Below are positions 24,590-35,542 of a DNA stretch of 51,510 nt, piece by piece (position 1 is the stretch's first letter; every line of letters begins with the position of its first letter). The position numbers and the translations under genes are program-made. Where the stretch lies: the NCBI GenBank assembly GCA_030066155.1, contig JASJCE010000004.1, positions 1 to 51,510 on the forward strand. The letters run 5' to 3'. Under the pieces are notes generated by a model. It worked only from the letters and a program-made list of their open reading frames with translations. It had not been told where the DNA came from and did no database searches. The stretch comes from Desulfobacterales bacterium. Lineage in GTDB: Bacteria > Desulfobacterota > Desulfobacteria > Desulfobacterales > JAFDCJ01.

Positions 24590-25855
24590 ATGATCGAAAT
24601 CAAAGCCCATAGCATTAAGCCCTATTGCGAGGTTGCCGTTCCGGGGTCGAAAAGTTACACTCATCGATACCTGATTGCCTCCGCCCTTTCGGATGGAGAA
24701 TGCCGGATCGGGAATGCGCTGCGCAGTGAAGACACCCTTTTAACCCTGCAGGCGCTTCGGCAAATGGGAGTTGAAATCGATGATGCCTCGAGCGATCAGA
24801 TTGTCGTGGCGGGCAGTGGCGGGCGGTTGTTTCCGCAATCAGAGGAAGTGTTTCTGGGCAATTCCGGCACGTCCATGCGGCTGCTGACGGCCGTCGCGGC
24901 TCTCTGCCAGGGGAAAATCACCTTAACCGGCACCGATCGAATGGGCGAACGGCCGATTCAGGATTTGATCGATGCGCTGCAGCAATTGGGTGTCCGGATC
25001 AGATCCGTCAATCAAAACGGCTGCCCGCCGGTTGTTATTGAAGCGGGAACCTTGCGCGGTGGATCGGTGAGCATCAATTGCCGCATCAGCAGTCAATATC
25101 TTTCCGCCTTGCTGTTGATTGCTCCCTGTACGGAACTTGGTTTGAATATTGCGGTCTCTGAGGGACCGGTATCGAAACCTTACGTAGATATGACGATCGA
25201 TGCCATGAAGAAATTTGGCGTATCGGTCCAACGCGAGGATTACGAAAGATTTGAAGTCGCCGGCCGGCAACCGTATCGGTCGGGGGATTACACGGTTGAA
25301 GCAGATGGTTCCCAGGCCGGCTATTTCTGGGCGGCAGCGGCTGTTTGCGGCACCCGGATCAAGGTAAACGGGATGACCCTGAATTCCTGCCAGGGCGATG
25401 TCAAATTTACGGAACTGCTGCAATCCATAGGGTGCCGGTTTGAGCCTGAGCCAGACGGGATCGTGGTTTCCGGCGGCCGTTTGAAGGCTGTCGATGTTGA
25501 TATGGGTGACATGCCGGATCTGGTTCCAACACTGGCAGTGGTCGCCGCCTTTGCCGAAGGTACAACGACTATCAGAAATGTCTCTCATCTCAGAGCCAAG
25601 GAAAGCGACCGGTTGGCGGCGGTTGCCAATGAATTGGTAAAGATGGGAGTCGATGCACGCTGCCGTGCTGATGAGCTGATCGTCACAGGCGGTAAACCCC
25701 GGGGAACTGAAATCGAAACTTACGGAGACCATCGGATTGCCATGAGTTTTGCCGTTGCCGGTCTGATGTCCCCGGGAACCATTATTCGGGATGAAAATTG
25801 TGTCGAAAAATCTTTCCCGAATTTTTGGGAGGTATTTGACGGACTGTATTTGTAG
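24590..25855 (+). CDS. aroA: EPSP synthase
   Basis: 421 residues, standard for 3-phosphoshikimate 1-carboxyvinyltransferase. PGSKSYTHR (18-26), LGNSGTSMRLL (89-99) and the C-terminal LRAKESDRLA and YGDHRIAMS are the substrate-binding blocks. In the GNSGTSMRL loop the residue equivalent to E. coli Pro101 is Leu; this is common in class II-like enzymes and is known to lower inhibitor sensitivity. It lies 18 bases before aroK. Confidence 0.96.
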   Translation: MIEIKAHSIKPYCEVAVPGSKSYTHRYLIASALSDGECRIGNALRSEDTLLTLQALRQMGVEIDDASSDQIVVAGSGGRLFPQSEEVFLGNSGTSMRLLTAVAALCQGKITLTGTDRMGERPIQDLIDALQQLGVRIRSVNQNGCPPVVIEAGTLRGGSVSINCRISSQYLSALLLIAPCTELGLNIAVSEGPVSKPYVDMTIDAMKKFGVSVQREDYERFEVAGRQPYRSGDYTVEADGSQAGYFWAAAAVCGTRIKVNGMTLNSCQGDVKFTELLQSIGCRFEPEPDGIVVSGGRLKAVDVDMGDMPDLVPTLAVVAAFAEGTTTIRNVSHLRAKESDRLAAVANELVKMGVDARCRADELIVTGGKPRGTEIETYGDHRIAMSFAVAGLMSPGTIIRDENCVEKSFPNFWEVFDGLYL

Positions 25856-25873
25856 TGGGAGTAACCCTGAACC

Positions 25874-26437
25874 GTGAGCCCTGAACCTTCGAACCCATAC
25901 AACATCTTTTTAATCGGCTATCGCTGTACCGGCAAATCCTCGGTGGGCAAAAGGCTTGCCGATAAACTCGATCGTCCGTTCGTCGATACGGACGACCTGT
26001 TGGTAGTTGAAGCCGGTATAAGCATCAAGGAAATTGTGGCCAAAAACGGTTGGGAAGTTTTCCGCTCAATGGAGAGCGCAATTATGAAGCGAGTCTGCAC
26101 GCCAGATCGGCGAGTGGTGGCAACCGGTGGCGGTGTCATCCTCGATCCTGAAAATGTAAACAGAATGAAGAAAAGCGGCAGGTCGATCTGGCTCCAAGCC
26201 ACCTCGGAGACCATTAAGAATCGAATGATACGGGATTCAGATACGGATGTATCGCGACCGGCGTTGACTTTAAAAGGCAGTATTGCAGAAATCGAAGAAT
26301 CGCTAATTGAACGGAACCCGCTGTACCAAAAGGTGGCAGACATTTGTGTGGAGACCGATGCCCACGAAATTGAGGAGATATGTGATACCATCATTACGAT
26401 ACTCAGTCGATCACAATTGATAGATCACAGATCATAG
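25874..26437 (+). CDS. aroK: Shikimate kinase
   Basis: 187 residues. The P-loop is GYRCTGKS (15-22), VDTDDL holds the shikimate-binding Asp, GWEVFRSMES the Arg/Glu, and ATGGGVIL the substrate GGG motif. RPAL serves as the lid region. It starts with GTG at 25874, just after aroA. It phosphorylates shikimate with ATP. Confidence 0.94.
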   Translation: MSPEPSNPYNIFLIGYRCTGKSSVGKRLADKLDRPFVDTDDLLVVEAGISIKEIVAKNGWEVFRSMESAIMKRVCTPDRRVVATGGGVILDPENVNRMKKSGRSIWLQATSETIKNRMIRDSDTDVSRPALTLKGSIAEIEESLIERNPLYQKVADICVETDAHEIEEICDTIITILSRSQLIDHRS

Positions 26438-26475
26438 ATCATAGTGCATAGTCCAGAGTTCATAGTTCATTACGA
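26416..26475. repeat. Degenerate short word repeat after aroK
   Basis: Units like ATAGATCACAGATCATAG are iterated over about 55 bases (ATAGATCATAGTGCATAGTC and so on). It overlaps the end of aroK and separates it from aroC. No function visible. Confidence 0.55.
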
Positions 26476-26589
26476 ATAACTATTTTGTCTCTATGTTTTA
26501 TTTCTGAAGATATTCTGCATCGGGTTGGATGTGCAATAAAGTTAAAAGTTCCTTAACACGAAGAGACAAAATAGAAGGAGACAAAATAT

Positions 26590-27672
26590 ATGTCCAGCAC
26601 TTTCGGAACCGTGTTCAAAGTAACGACTTTCGGCGAATCCCACGGCAAAAGCGTAGGGGCCGTGGTGGATGGCTGTCCACCGGGTATGGCGCTTGGCGAA
26701 GCCGATATTCAGCCCCAGCTCGATCGCCGGCGTCCCGGGCAGAGCCGGTTGACAACCGACCGGGATGAAACCGATCGAGTGACTATCCTATCCGGTGTTG
26801 AAAACGGTCGTTGCCTGGGAACCCCGGTTGCAATGAATGTCCCCAATCGGGATCAAAAGCCCGGTGATTATAAATCCATGCAGTCAATTCCGCGTCCCTC
26901 CCATGCCGATTATACCTATCAGATGAAATACGGAATCCGCGCATCCAGCGGGGGAGGGCGGTCCAGCGCGCGGGAGACCATCGGGCGGGTGGCGGCAGGC
27001 GCGATCGCGGAAAAATTTCTAAGGGATGAATATGGCGTTGAGATCGTTGCCTGGGTGAATGCGGTCGGAAGAATATCCGCCACAGAAATCGATGAGAAAA
27101 TGATTACCCGGGAGATAGTCGATGAAACCCCGGTTCGTTGCCCATCTGCGACTGAAGCCGAGCAGATGGTTGACGCAATCCGGGCTGCAAAGGAGGCCAA
27201 GGATTCCCTCGGCGGCATCGTTACCTGTGTCTGCCGGAATGTTCCTGCCGGCCTGGGGGAACCCGTTTTTGAAAAAATGGAGGCACGGCTGGCCCAGGCG
27301 ATGCTGTCGATTCCGGCAACCAAGGGATTTGAAATCGGCTCCGGGTTTGCGGGAACCCGCCTGAATGGTTCGAAGCACAACGATCCCTTTGTCCGAAAGG
27401 GAGATCGATTGGGCACCCTGACCAACAATAGCGGCGGAATTCAGGGCGGCATCACCAATGGCGAGCCGATTATTTTTCGGGTCGCCTTCAAGCCGCCGGC
27501 AACAATCGGTCTGGCCCAGCATACCGCTGATTTTAACGGAACCGATACCACCCTGGAAGCCAAAGGCCGCCATGATCCCTGTGTCGTTCCGCGTGCCGTG
27601 CCGATCGTCGAAAGCATGGCCGCGCTGGTAATCGCCGATATGGCGCTGATACAAAAATCACGCAATAAGTAA
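26590..27672 (+). CDS. aroC: Chorismate synthase
   Basis: 360 residues, typical length. [20 protein letters not shown] (14-33), the [12 protein letters not shown] loop, [19 protein letters not shown] and [20 protein letters not shown] are the FMN and substrate signatures. GAAGGAG lies 9-15 bases before the ATG at 26590. It makes chorismate from EPSP with reduced FMN. A repeat-bearing gap of 300 bases follows. Confidence 0.97.
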   Translation: MSSTFGTVFKVTTFGESHGKSVGAVVDGCPPGMALGEADIQPQLDRRRPGQSRLTTDRDETDRVTILSGVENGRCLGTPVAMNVPNRDQKPGDYKSMQSIPRPSHADYTYQMKYGIRASSGGGRSSARETIGRVAAGAIAEKFLRDEYGVEIVAWVNAVGRISATEIDEKMITREIVDETPVRCPSATEAEQMVDAIRAAKEAKDSLGGIVTCVCRNVPAGLGEPVFEKMEARLAQAMLSIPATKGFEIGSGFAGTRLNGSKHNDPFVRKGDRLGTLTNNSGGIQGGITNGEPIIFRVAFKPPATIGLAQHTADFNGTDTTLEAKGRHDPCVVPRAVPIVESMAALVIADMALIQKSRNK

Positions 27673-27797
27673 GATGGAAGGCGTGATTTTAATTGCGGAA
27701 TTCGGATTGCGGATTGCGGATAGCACACGAAGGATTAGATTCCTATCCTCCAAATTAAGACTGAAAGGATCTGCAAAACTTCGATTATGAGAGAAAA

Positions 27798-27903
27798 AAT
27801 TTGTAGGTTGGGTTAAGCCCAATGAGGGTTCTGTTGGGTATCTCCGCCTGCGGCGCACCAACCTACTTTTTATCGGTATTATTGGGAAACGCGAAACCCA
27901 ACA
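27798..27903 (+). repeat. Dispersed repeat B (GTAGGTTGGGTT type), copy 1
   Basis: GTAGGTTGGGTTAAGCCCAA at 27802-27821 with the inverse CACCAACCTAC at 27857-27867 and GCGAAACCCAAC to 27902. A related palindromic copy lies at 36062-36178. The same sequence type is widespread in intergenic DNA of proteobacteria (general knowledge). Confidence 0.7.
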
Positions 27904-27972
27904 ATTTAAAAAAGAATCCAATCATCTTTTAGTTTGTATCATGAAGAAGTCCATTATTACAGAGAATTAGAA

Positions 27973-29103
27973 ATGAAGCTGGCTGATCGCGTTAATCATA
28001 TCGAGGAATCGGGAACGGTGCAGTTTACCTTGCTCCTGCAGCAGTTGAGAAGAGATGGACGGGATGTCATCGATCTGGCGGTGGGGGAACCGCCTTATGA
28101 TACGCCCGCCGGTATCATTGAAGGGACCCGGCAGGCGCTTGAAGACGGGCAGACCAAATATGGGGCGGTTGGCGGATTAACGGAATTGAAATCCCGGTTG
28201 GCCGAGCAGTTCGAAGGCTATGATGAAGACAACATTCTCATATCCAATGGATCCAAACAGAGCCTCTATACGATTTTTCAGACGCTGTGTAATCCGGGTG
28301 ACGAAGTTATCATACTTCGGCCGTATTGGGTCAGCTTTCCGGAACAGATAAAACTTGCGGGCGGAAGGCCCGTTATTGTGCGATCCCGCAATCACCAGCC
28401 GGATCTTGATGAAATCCAACAGACCATATCAGCGAAAACGCGGGCGATTCTGATCAATTCCCCCAACAACCCCACCGGCGCCGTTTATCCGTCGGCGGTG
28501 CTGGAAGAAATCGCTGCTTTGGCCTTGAAGCACAATTTATTCATCGTTTCCGATGAAGCTTACAGTGCCTACGTGTATGACGGACTCCAATTCAAAAGCA
28601 TTTTCGCTTATGAAGATATCCGGCAACAGTTAATCGTCACCCGGAGTTTTTCCAAGGGTCACCAGATGACAGGATTTCGGGTCGGCTTTGCGGCGGCCGC
28701 CCCGGAAGTTATCGCGGCGCTTAACAAGCTGCAAAGCCATTTGACGGGGAATGTCTGCACCTTTGCACAATACGGCGCTTTGGCTGCATTGGATCTTAGC
28801 GCCGACGATCTTAACCCATATCGTAAAGATCTGGAAAGCAAAAGAGACTATGCATACCGTGCAATCAGTGCCGTCTTTGACTGCATTAAGCCCCGGGGCG
28901 CATTTTACCTTTTTCCCGATGTTGCGGATTATCTTAAAGGCGAGATGACCTCGGCTGACTTTGCCCGACGACTTTTAAAAGAAAAAGGTGTAGCGGTCGT
29001 ACCCGGAGAAGAGTTCGGAACGGCCGGGCATATCAGAATTTCTTATGCCGTACCCGAGAATCAGCTTGCCAGCGGCATTGAAAGAATAATAGAGGGCCTA
29101 TGA
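27973..29103 (+). CDS. Class I/II aminotransferase (aromatic/aspartate type)
   Basis: 376 residues from ATG 27973; AGAGAA at 27961-27966 supports this start, whereas the longer frame from TTG 27934 adds unconserved residues. NSPNNPTG (162-169), SDEAY and the PLP lysine K228 in TRSFSKGHQMTGFR mark fold type I subgroup I-alpha. Located between aroC and tyrA and overlapping tyrA by 4 bp, it is likely to transaminate prephenate, phenylpyruvate or hydroxyphenylpyruvate in the Phe/Tyr branch. Confidence 0.9.
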   Translation: MKLADRVNHIEESGTVQFTLLLQQLRRDGRDVIDLAVGEPPYDTPAGIIEGTRQALEDGQTKYGAVGGLTELKSRLAEQFEGYDEDNILISNGSKQSLYTIFQTLCNPGDEVIILRPYWVSFPEQIKLAGGRPVIVRSRNHQPDLDEIQQTISAKTRAILINSPNNPTGAVYPSAVLEEIAALALKHNLFIVSDEAYSAYVYDGLQFKSIFAYEDIRQQLIVTRSFSKGHQMTGFRVGFAAAAPEVIAALNKLQSHLTGNVCTFAQYGALAALDLSADDLNPYRKDLESKRDYAYRAISAVFDCIKPRGAFYLFPDVADYLKGEMTSADFARRLLKEKGVAVVPGEEFGTAGHIRISYAVPENQLASGIERIIEGL

Positions 29104-29840
29104 TTGGTATAATTGGTTTTGGCCGGTTCGGAAAACTCGCAGCCCGATATTTAGCTGAAGATTATGACGTGTGCATTCATACCAGAGCTGATAAAGCTTC
29201 TGAAATTGAAGCAATCGGCGCCCGGCCGGTGTCCCTGGAGAAGGCTTGCCGGCAACGGATTGTTATCCCCTGTGTGCCTATTTCAATCTTCAGAGATTTC
29301 CTGAAGCAAATCAAAGGTCTGATAAACCCGGATGCGTTGATCGTCGATGTCTGCTCGGTAAAGGAATATCCCATCCAATGGATGGAGGAGATTCTGCCCG
29401 ACACAGTTTCCATTTTGGCCACCCATCCCATGTTCGGACCGGACAGTGCTGCCGATTCCCTCGAAGGCCGAAAAATTTGCCTGTGCAAAGTCAAAATAAA
29501 CGATAGTCAATACCGCAAAATTAGAATTTACCTGAGGTCAAAAGGACTGGTGGTGATTGAAGCAACGGCCAAAGAGCATGATGAGCAAATTGCGACCAGT
29601 CTGGCCCTGACCCATCTAATCGGCCGCACGCTCTCCGAATCCGGCGCCACCCCACTTGATATCGACACGGAAGGCTACAAACGGCTGCTGCACATTCTGG
29701 AAGTCGTAGAGCGTGACACCTGGCAATTGTTTACGGATATGCATCATTACAATCCATATGCCAGGAAGAAAAGAATTGAATTTATGGATGTGATGCAGGA
29801 TTTAAATTCCCGATTGGAAAATGGGAAATTGGTCGATTAG
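29100..29840 (+). CDS. tyrA: Prephenate/arogenate dehydrogenase
   Basis: 246 residues, a short form without ACT or mutase domain. The Rossmann motif is GIIGFGRFGKLAARYL. DVCSVKEYPIQWM and ATHPMFGPDS are the TyrA catalytic region, including the conserved His; the sequence resembles plant and cyanobacterial arogenate dehydrogenases. It oxidatively decarboxylates prephenate or arogenate to give the Tyr precursor. The start overlaps the aminotransferase stop (ATGA). Confidence 0.9.
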   Translation: MIGIIGFGRFGKLAARYLAEDYDVCIHTRADKASEIEAIGARPVSLEKACRQRIVIPCVPISIFRDFLKQIKGLINPDALIVDVCSVKEYPIQWMEEILPDTVSILATHPMFGPDSAADSLEGRKICLCKVKINDSQYRKIRIYLRSKGLVVIEATAKEHDEQIATSLALTHLIGRTLSESGATPLDIDTEGYKRLLHILEVVERDTWQLFTDMHHYNPYARKKRIEFMDVMQDLNSRLENGKLVD

Positions 29841-29890
29841 TTCAATAGTTGACTGGTGGTTAAGTTGATTAGTTGATTAAGTTGATTAAG

Positions 29891-29999
29891 TTGAATAGCT
29901 GTTTGCCCCAGATAAATCCGCTTCGGACCAATTAAACGGAAAAAAGGTTTAAAAGAGCAAGCTGATCTATCGATATTTAACGGAGTAAAAGTTGACTTG
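29891..29999 (-). repeat. Dispersed repeat F, copy 2
   Basis: Reverse-orientation copy of the 11866-11971 element; the shared core on the minus strand is ATCGATAGATCAGCTTGCTC followed by a T-run and CCGTTTAATTGG. It is bordered by tandem AGTTGATTA units (29862-29893). It lies inside the aro cluster between tyrA and aroQ. Confidence 0.75.
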
Positions 30000-30142
30000 T
30001 CATAAATTTGCTTTGATTTAATAGGCTGATCGAGTAGAACCGGAAAAAATCATTTAAATCCATCATTCCAGAATTCCAATATTCCATTATTCCATCTGTG
30101 GTTTCAACACCACTACATGTCGAACTGGAAGGAGTAAAGACG

Positions 30143-30610
30143 ATGTCGGCCAAATCGGAATCGAAAAAAGTCCTTGTGATTCATGGTCCCAATCTGAATC
30201 TGCTCGGGAAACGGGAACCCGGGATATATGGCCATCAAAGCCTTGATGAGATCAACGAGCAATTAATTGAACGGGGACGGAAACTTGGAATTGAGGTTGT
30301 GACATTTCAATCCAACCATGAAGGGGTAATCGTTGAAGAGATACAGGCCGGCATCGGCGAATTCCAGGGCATTATTATCAATCCGGCCGCCTACACCCAT
30401 ACAAGTGTTGCTATCAGGGATGCACTGGTTATGGTGGACGTTCCAATTGTCGAGATTCACCTATCCAATATCAATAAGAGAGAATCTTTTCGCCATGTGT
30501 CAATGATCGCAGACATCGTTACTGCACGAATTGCCGGATTTGGATCACAGGGATACTTGCTGGCGCTGGAGGGATTGAACGGGATGATACGGGGAGTGGA
30601 TCAAAATTAA
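30143..30610 (+). CDS. aroQ: 3-dehydroquinate dehydratase, type II
   Basis: 155 residues, the usual size of the type II dodecameric enzyme. ATG 30143 is preferred over the upstream frame because AAGGAG (30129-30134) sits 8 bases before it. VIHGPNLNLLGKREPGIYG includes the catalytic Tyr; FQSNHEG, NPAAYTHTS and EIHLSNINKRESFRHVS carry the remaining active-site residues. It converts dehydroquinate to dehydroshikimate, the one shikimate step not encoded upstream, and completes the pathway. Confidence 0.95.
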   Translation: MSAKSESKKVLVIHGPNLNLLGKREPGIYGHQSLDEINEQLIERGRKLGIEVVTFQSNHEGVIVEEIQAGIGEFQGIIINPAAYTHTSVAIRDALVMVDVPIVEIHLSNINKRESFRHVSMIADIVTARIAGFGSQGYLLALEGLNGMIRGVDQN

Positions 30611-30661
30611 GTCGCTCTAAAAACAGTATTGCCGATTAAGATGTTTTTGCCTGTCGGATAG

Positions 30662-30712
30662 TGGTCAAAGGTGAAAGGTTTGAGGTTAAAGGTAAAAGGT
30701 TAAAGGCAAAAG
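30662..30712 (+). repeat. Degenerate AAAGGT tandem repeat
   Basis: About seven imperfect units of AAAGGTNNAAGGTT over 50 bases, following aroQ. A small hairpin CCCGC-GATA-GCGGG lies at 30777-30790. Confidence 0.55.
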
Positions 30713-30890
30713 GAATGAGAGATCGGCGTTCGGCGTTCGAGGCACACCATATTTTTTCTAAATTAGATGTGTCATCCCGCGATAGCGGGGGCTTTCGGCG
30801 CATGGCGATAAAAGCAGGTTTAAGCCTGAAGGTCCCGGTTTGATGGTCTCGAATTAAGTCAAAATCGATGAAAGTGGGTTAAAAACAATC

Positions 30891-31250
30891 GTGGCGACGA
30901 ATATGAATTCAAACACCGGACATAAATTCAGACGAATTCGGCCCCGGCCGGGGGAGTGGTTGGTATGGGGAAAGGTGTCAGGGACGGACGGGGTAGGGAT
31001 TCCAAATTTGCGAGTTAACGTCTATGATAAAGACCTTTTATTTGACGACAAACTGGGTGAAACCATCACCGATTCAGACGGTGAGTTCTATGTACGATAT
31101 CATGAAAGCAACTTCAAAGAACTTTTTGAAAGCCAACCGGATATCTACGTCAAGGTAATAAACAAGAAAGGCAGGATATTGTATACCTCGGAGAGAGTTG
31201 TTCGCTGGCGATCTGGCCGTGTAGAGTACTTCGATATCGAGATAAGATAA
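30891..31250 (+). CDS. Transthyretin-like / carboxypeptidase regulatory-type domain protein
   Basis: 119 residues. WLVWGKVSGTDGVGIPNLRV, then ITDSDGEFYVRY and ending in EYFDIEIR, follows the beta-sandwich pattern of CarboxypepD_reg/transthyretin-like domains (G-K-V-x-(D/E)-x-x-G-x-(P)-(I/L)). No signal peptide is seen. The start is GTG 30891 or ATG 30903. Function unknown; such domains bind proteins or carbohydrates. Confidence 0.6.
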   Translation: MATNMNSNTGHKFRRIRPRPGEWLVWGKVSGTDGVGIPNLRVNVYDKDLLFDDKLGETITDSDGEFYVRYHESNFKELFESQPDIYVKVINKKGRILYTSERVVRWRSGRVEYFDIEIR

Positions 31251-31319
31251 TTTGGTTGGGACGGCCGGATGTGAATTAGTTTCGATAAAATCTTACTAAC
31301 CCATTGAGATACTTTTTTA

Positions 31320-31348
31320 TTGACAAGACACTACTATATCGTTCATAT
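31320..31348 (+). promoter_or_regulatory. Possible promoter for the PilZ gene
   Basis: TTGACA (31320-31325), a 17-base spacer, TCATAT (31343-31348). The -10 box is weak. It is the only promoter-like pair seen in the 347-base gap before the PilZ gene; nothing else was recognised in that gap. Confidence 0.4.
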
Positions 31349-31597
31349 TTAATATGTTCGATTTATAACGATGGCTACCCAGCGAATATTTCTGAGACAA
31401 CACTTCGGATCTGACGTAAAATACCTTCTATTTCCGAATTCTTCTATTATTCTACCTGCTGCTGCCAAGCTGCTCCTCTGATTTGCCGGTTCACATCGGG
31501 CGAAGGTCATGATTTGCAAAATGTGAGCAAAACGTTCATTCCGGTTTATTACGGTTTGAACTTGCAATGCAAAACTGAAATCCAAAGGAGGTGTGAG

Positions 31598-31960
31598 ATG
31601 GCTGAAACTAATCGGCGTCAATCCCCTCGGCAAACCACGGAAGCTACCGTTCAAGTTTTTCTCACCGCAAATATTTTAAAGGACTCGACTGATAGTGGCG
31701 ACTTAATTTCGGTTTCCCTGTACAATCAAAGCGAGAGCGGCTTCTATTTCGAAATCGACCGTGCCCTTCAACCCGGATCGAATATCAGCATCAAGATGAT
31801 TGCCCCAGAGGAGCAACGGTCCGAAGATCCTTACTTCATTCGCGATGGACAGGTGGTATGGTGCAGAAAAGTCGATGATGAAAACTCGCGTTTTGGGGTT
31901 GGCATGAAGATTCTCCGCAAGGTCGTCCAGGCTGATGTTTTGACTTCCCGTTTTCGATAG
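31598..31960 (+). CDS. PilZ-domain protein (c-di-GMP receptor type)
   Basis: 120 residues from ATG 31598, which has a perfect AAAGGAGGTG ribosome site at 31585-31594. The N-terminal RRQSPR matches the PilZ RxxxR motif and NQSESG the (D/N)xSxxG motif, so c-di-GMP binding is likely. The rest is the PilZ beta barrel (DGQVVWCRKVDDENSRFGVG). It is a stand-alone receptor; its target is unknown. Confidence 0.85.
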   Translation: MAETNRRQSPRQTTEATVQVFLTANILKDSTDSGDLISVSLYNQSESGFYFEIDRALQPGSNISIKMIAPEEQRSEDPYFIRDGQVVWCRKVDDENSRFGVGMKILRKVVQADVLTSRFR

Positions 31961-33337
<1,377 letters not shown>

Positions 33338-33520
33338 CCGTCTCGCCTCAAATGCGAAACCAACACTCAGAACTTATGTAAAATATGGTATCCGGGACCG
33401 TATCGTATTATCTTATTATAAAATCCCTTGACCCCTTGATTTCATCTGATATTGATTCATAATCGATTTCATTACGTTTCCCATCATTGGCTGAAACCCG
33501 TAAAAATTTAAGGCGACTCC

Positions 33521-35410
33521 ATGGTCCAAGAGAGGTATGAGCGCAAACTCATAGCCATCCTCAGTGCTGATGCCTGTGGCTATAGCCGTCTGATCAGCTC
33601 CAATGAAGAAGCGACCCTAGCAACGCTGGATGCAAGCCGCAAGATTTTCAAGGACCGTATCGTTGGGCATGGTGGCCGCGTCGTCGACATGGCTGGAGAT
33701 AGCGTTCTGGCTGTTTTTACAGCGGTAACGGCCGCGGTGAAGTCTGCGCGTGAAATCCAGGGTGAACTCTTCAGTTTAAACCAACCCGTGGCTGAAGACC
33801 AGCATTTATGGTTCCGCATCGGTGTTAACCTCGGTGAGGTGATAGAAAAGTCCGATGGCAGCATTTATGGTGACGGCGTCAATATCGCGGCTCGTCTCGA
33901 AAGTCTGGCCGATCCCGGCGGTGTCTGCGTATCTAAAAGGGTGTTCGAACAGGTCGAAGGCAAGCTCGACGTCGGTTTTGCTTATCTCGGTCCGCAGCCA
34001 GTCAAAAACATCAAGAGGCCGATCAACGTTTACAAGGTGCTGCTCGACCAGAAAGACGCTGGTAAGATCGTCGATGTTCCCAAAACGAAGGTCCCGTCTC
34101 GGCGATGGCTGACGGTGGCAATCGTTGTGGCGATACTGGCGGTCGGTGGAGCCGGTATACTTTACCACCGATCAATGCCTGAGTTCGAGCCAGCTACCGT
34201 TGACCGTCTGGCTTATCCTTTGCCCGACAAACCATCGATTGCGGTGCTGCCCTTCGAAAATTATTCGGATGACAAAAAGTTGGATTTTTTCGTAAGCGGC
34301 TTGACGGAAGACCTGACGGCAGCGCTTTCAAAGGCTCACGGTCTTTTTGTAATCGCGAGGAATTCCGCCGCCACCTACAAAGGAAAGGCGGTCGACGTAA
34401 AACGGGTAGCCGAGGAGCAGGGCGTCCAGTACATTCTCGAAGGCAGTGTTCAGAAGTCGGACAACCGGCTGCGCATCACCGGGCAGCTGGTCGATGCCCT
34501 CAACGGTCGCCATCTCTGGGCGGATCGTTTTGACCGCCAGGCAAAAGACGTCTTTGCGCTGCAGGATGAAATTGTCAAACACGTTATGGTGGAACTGCAG
34601 GTCGAACTCACGCAAGGTGCTGCGGAGCGTGTGGCCAGCCGGGGGACTGACAGCCTCGACGCCTGGCTCCTGCGAACTGAAGCTTACGGAGAATTAATCA
34701 AGTTTACCCGGGAAGGGATGATACGCGCTCGCGAGCTGTACGAGGCTGCTCATCAGGCAGACCCGAATTGGTCACGACCGATATCCGCACTCGGTGTCAT
34801 TGATTGGTATGAGGCCAAACGCGGGTGGAGCCCCTCGAAGGAAGCCTCTATTCAATCCGGCATGTCGTTGGCACAACGTGCCATCCAGATGAATCCGGAC
34901 GACCCGCACGGCTACATGGCTCTCGGTAATCTCTACGCCCTGCGAGGTCAGGCCGATCGTGTGATCGAATTGAGACGTAAGGCCGCCGAGCTGGCGCCAA
35001 ACGACTTTAATACCGTCGCGGGTTTGGCCACCCGGCTCAAGGATTTTGGCGGCGAGCAGGAGGCGGTCGTACTTTTTGAGCGGGCGATGCGGCTGAGCCC
35101 CAAGCACCCCTGGTGGGTTCCAAGTGCATATGGATTATCGCTGCATCTTGTGGGACGCAAGGAGGGAGCTGTGGCATCATTTAAAAAGGCCATTGATCTC
35201 AAACCCAATCACGTTCTCCCTCACGCATTTCTGGCAGCCGTCTACGTTGACCTCGGTCGGATGGATGAAGCCAGAGCCCAGGCCTATGAAGTCATGCGGC
35301 TGAATCCCAAATTTACCGCCAGCCGACTCATGCAGAGCCATTCTCTCCACGATCCCGCACGGGATGCCCGATACAAAGATCTACTGCAACGAGCAGGATT
35401 ACCGGAGTGA
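33521..35410 (+). CDS. Class III nucleotide cyclase with TolB-like and TPR regions
   Basis: 629 residues. The cyclase domain (1-175) has metal ligands D17 and D60 and transition-state residues N121 and R125 (YGDGVNIAARLES), so it appears active. One membrane helix lies at 197-215. Then a FlgO/TolB-type domain begins at PSIAVLPFENYSDDKKLDFF, and C-terminal TPR repeats follow (NPDDPHGYMALGNLYALRGQ, PKHPWWVPSAYGLSLHLVGR). The TolB/TPR part is periplasmic by topology. This architecture is typical of alphaproteobacteria, and gene transfer is possible. It makes cAMP or cGMP; signal unknown. Confidence 0.88.
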   Translation: MVQERYERKLIAILSADACGYSRLISSNEEATLATLDASRKIFKDRIVGHGGRVVDMAGDSVLAVFTAVTAAVKSAREIQGELFSLNQPVAEDQHLWFRIGVNLGEVIEKSDGSIYGDGVNIAARLESLADPGGVCVSKRVFEQVEGKLDVGFAYLGPQPVKNIKRPINVYKVLLDQKDAGKIVDVPKTKVPSRRWLTVAIVVAILAVGGAGILYHRSMPEFEPATVDRLAYPLPDKPSIAVLPFENYSDDKKLDFFVSGLTEDLTAALSKAHGLFVIARNSAATYKGKAVDVKRVAEEQGVQYILEGSVQKSDNRLRITGQLVDALNGRHLWADRFDRQAKDVFALQDEIVKHVMVELQVELTQGAAERVASRGTDSLDAWLLRTEAYGELIKFTREGMIRARELYEAAHQADPNWSRPISALGVIDWYEAKRGWSPSKEASIQSGMSLAQRAIQMNPDDPHGYMALGNLYALRGQADRVIELRRKAAELAPNDFNTVAGLATRLKDFGGEQEAVVLFERAMRLSPKHPWWVPSAYGLSLHLVGRKEGAVASFKKAIDLKPNHVLPHAFLAAVYVDLGRMDEARAQAYEVMRLNPKFTASRLMQSHSLHDPARDARYKDLLQRAGLPE

Positions 35411-35542
35411 CGGTGAGGGTGCCTAAAAACAGCCGCGATAAATTGCGATGATAGTCCAAAACTGTCTGAATTTGTTGAATTTCGAAAAAAGCACTTCTGC
35501 AGCATCAAGCGTGGCTAATCGGGATTTGGGATCTGTTTTGCT

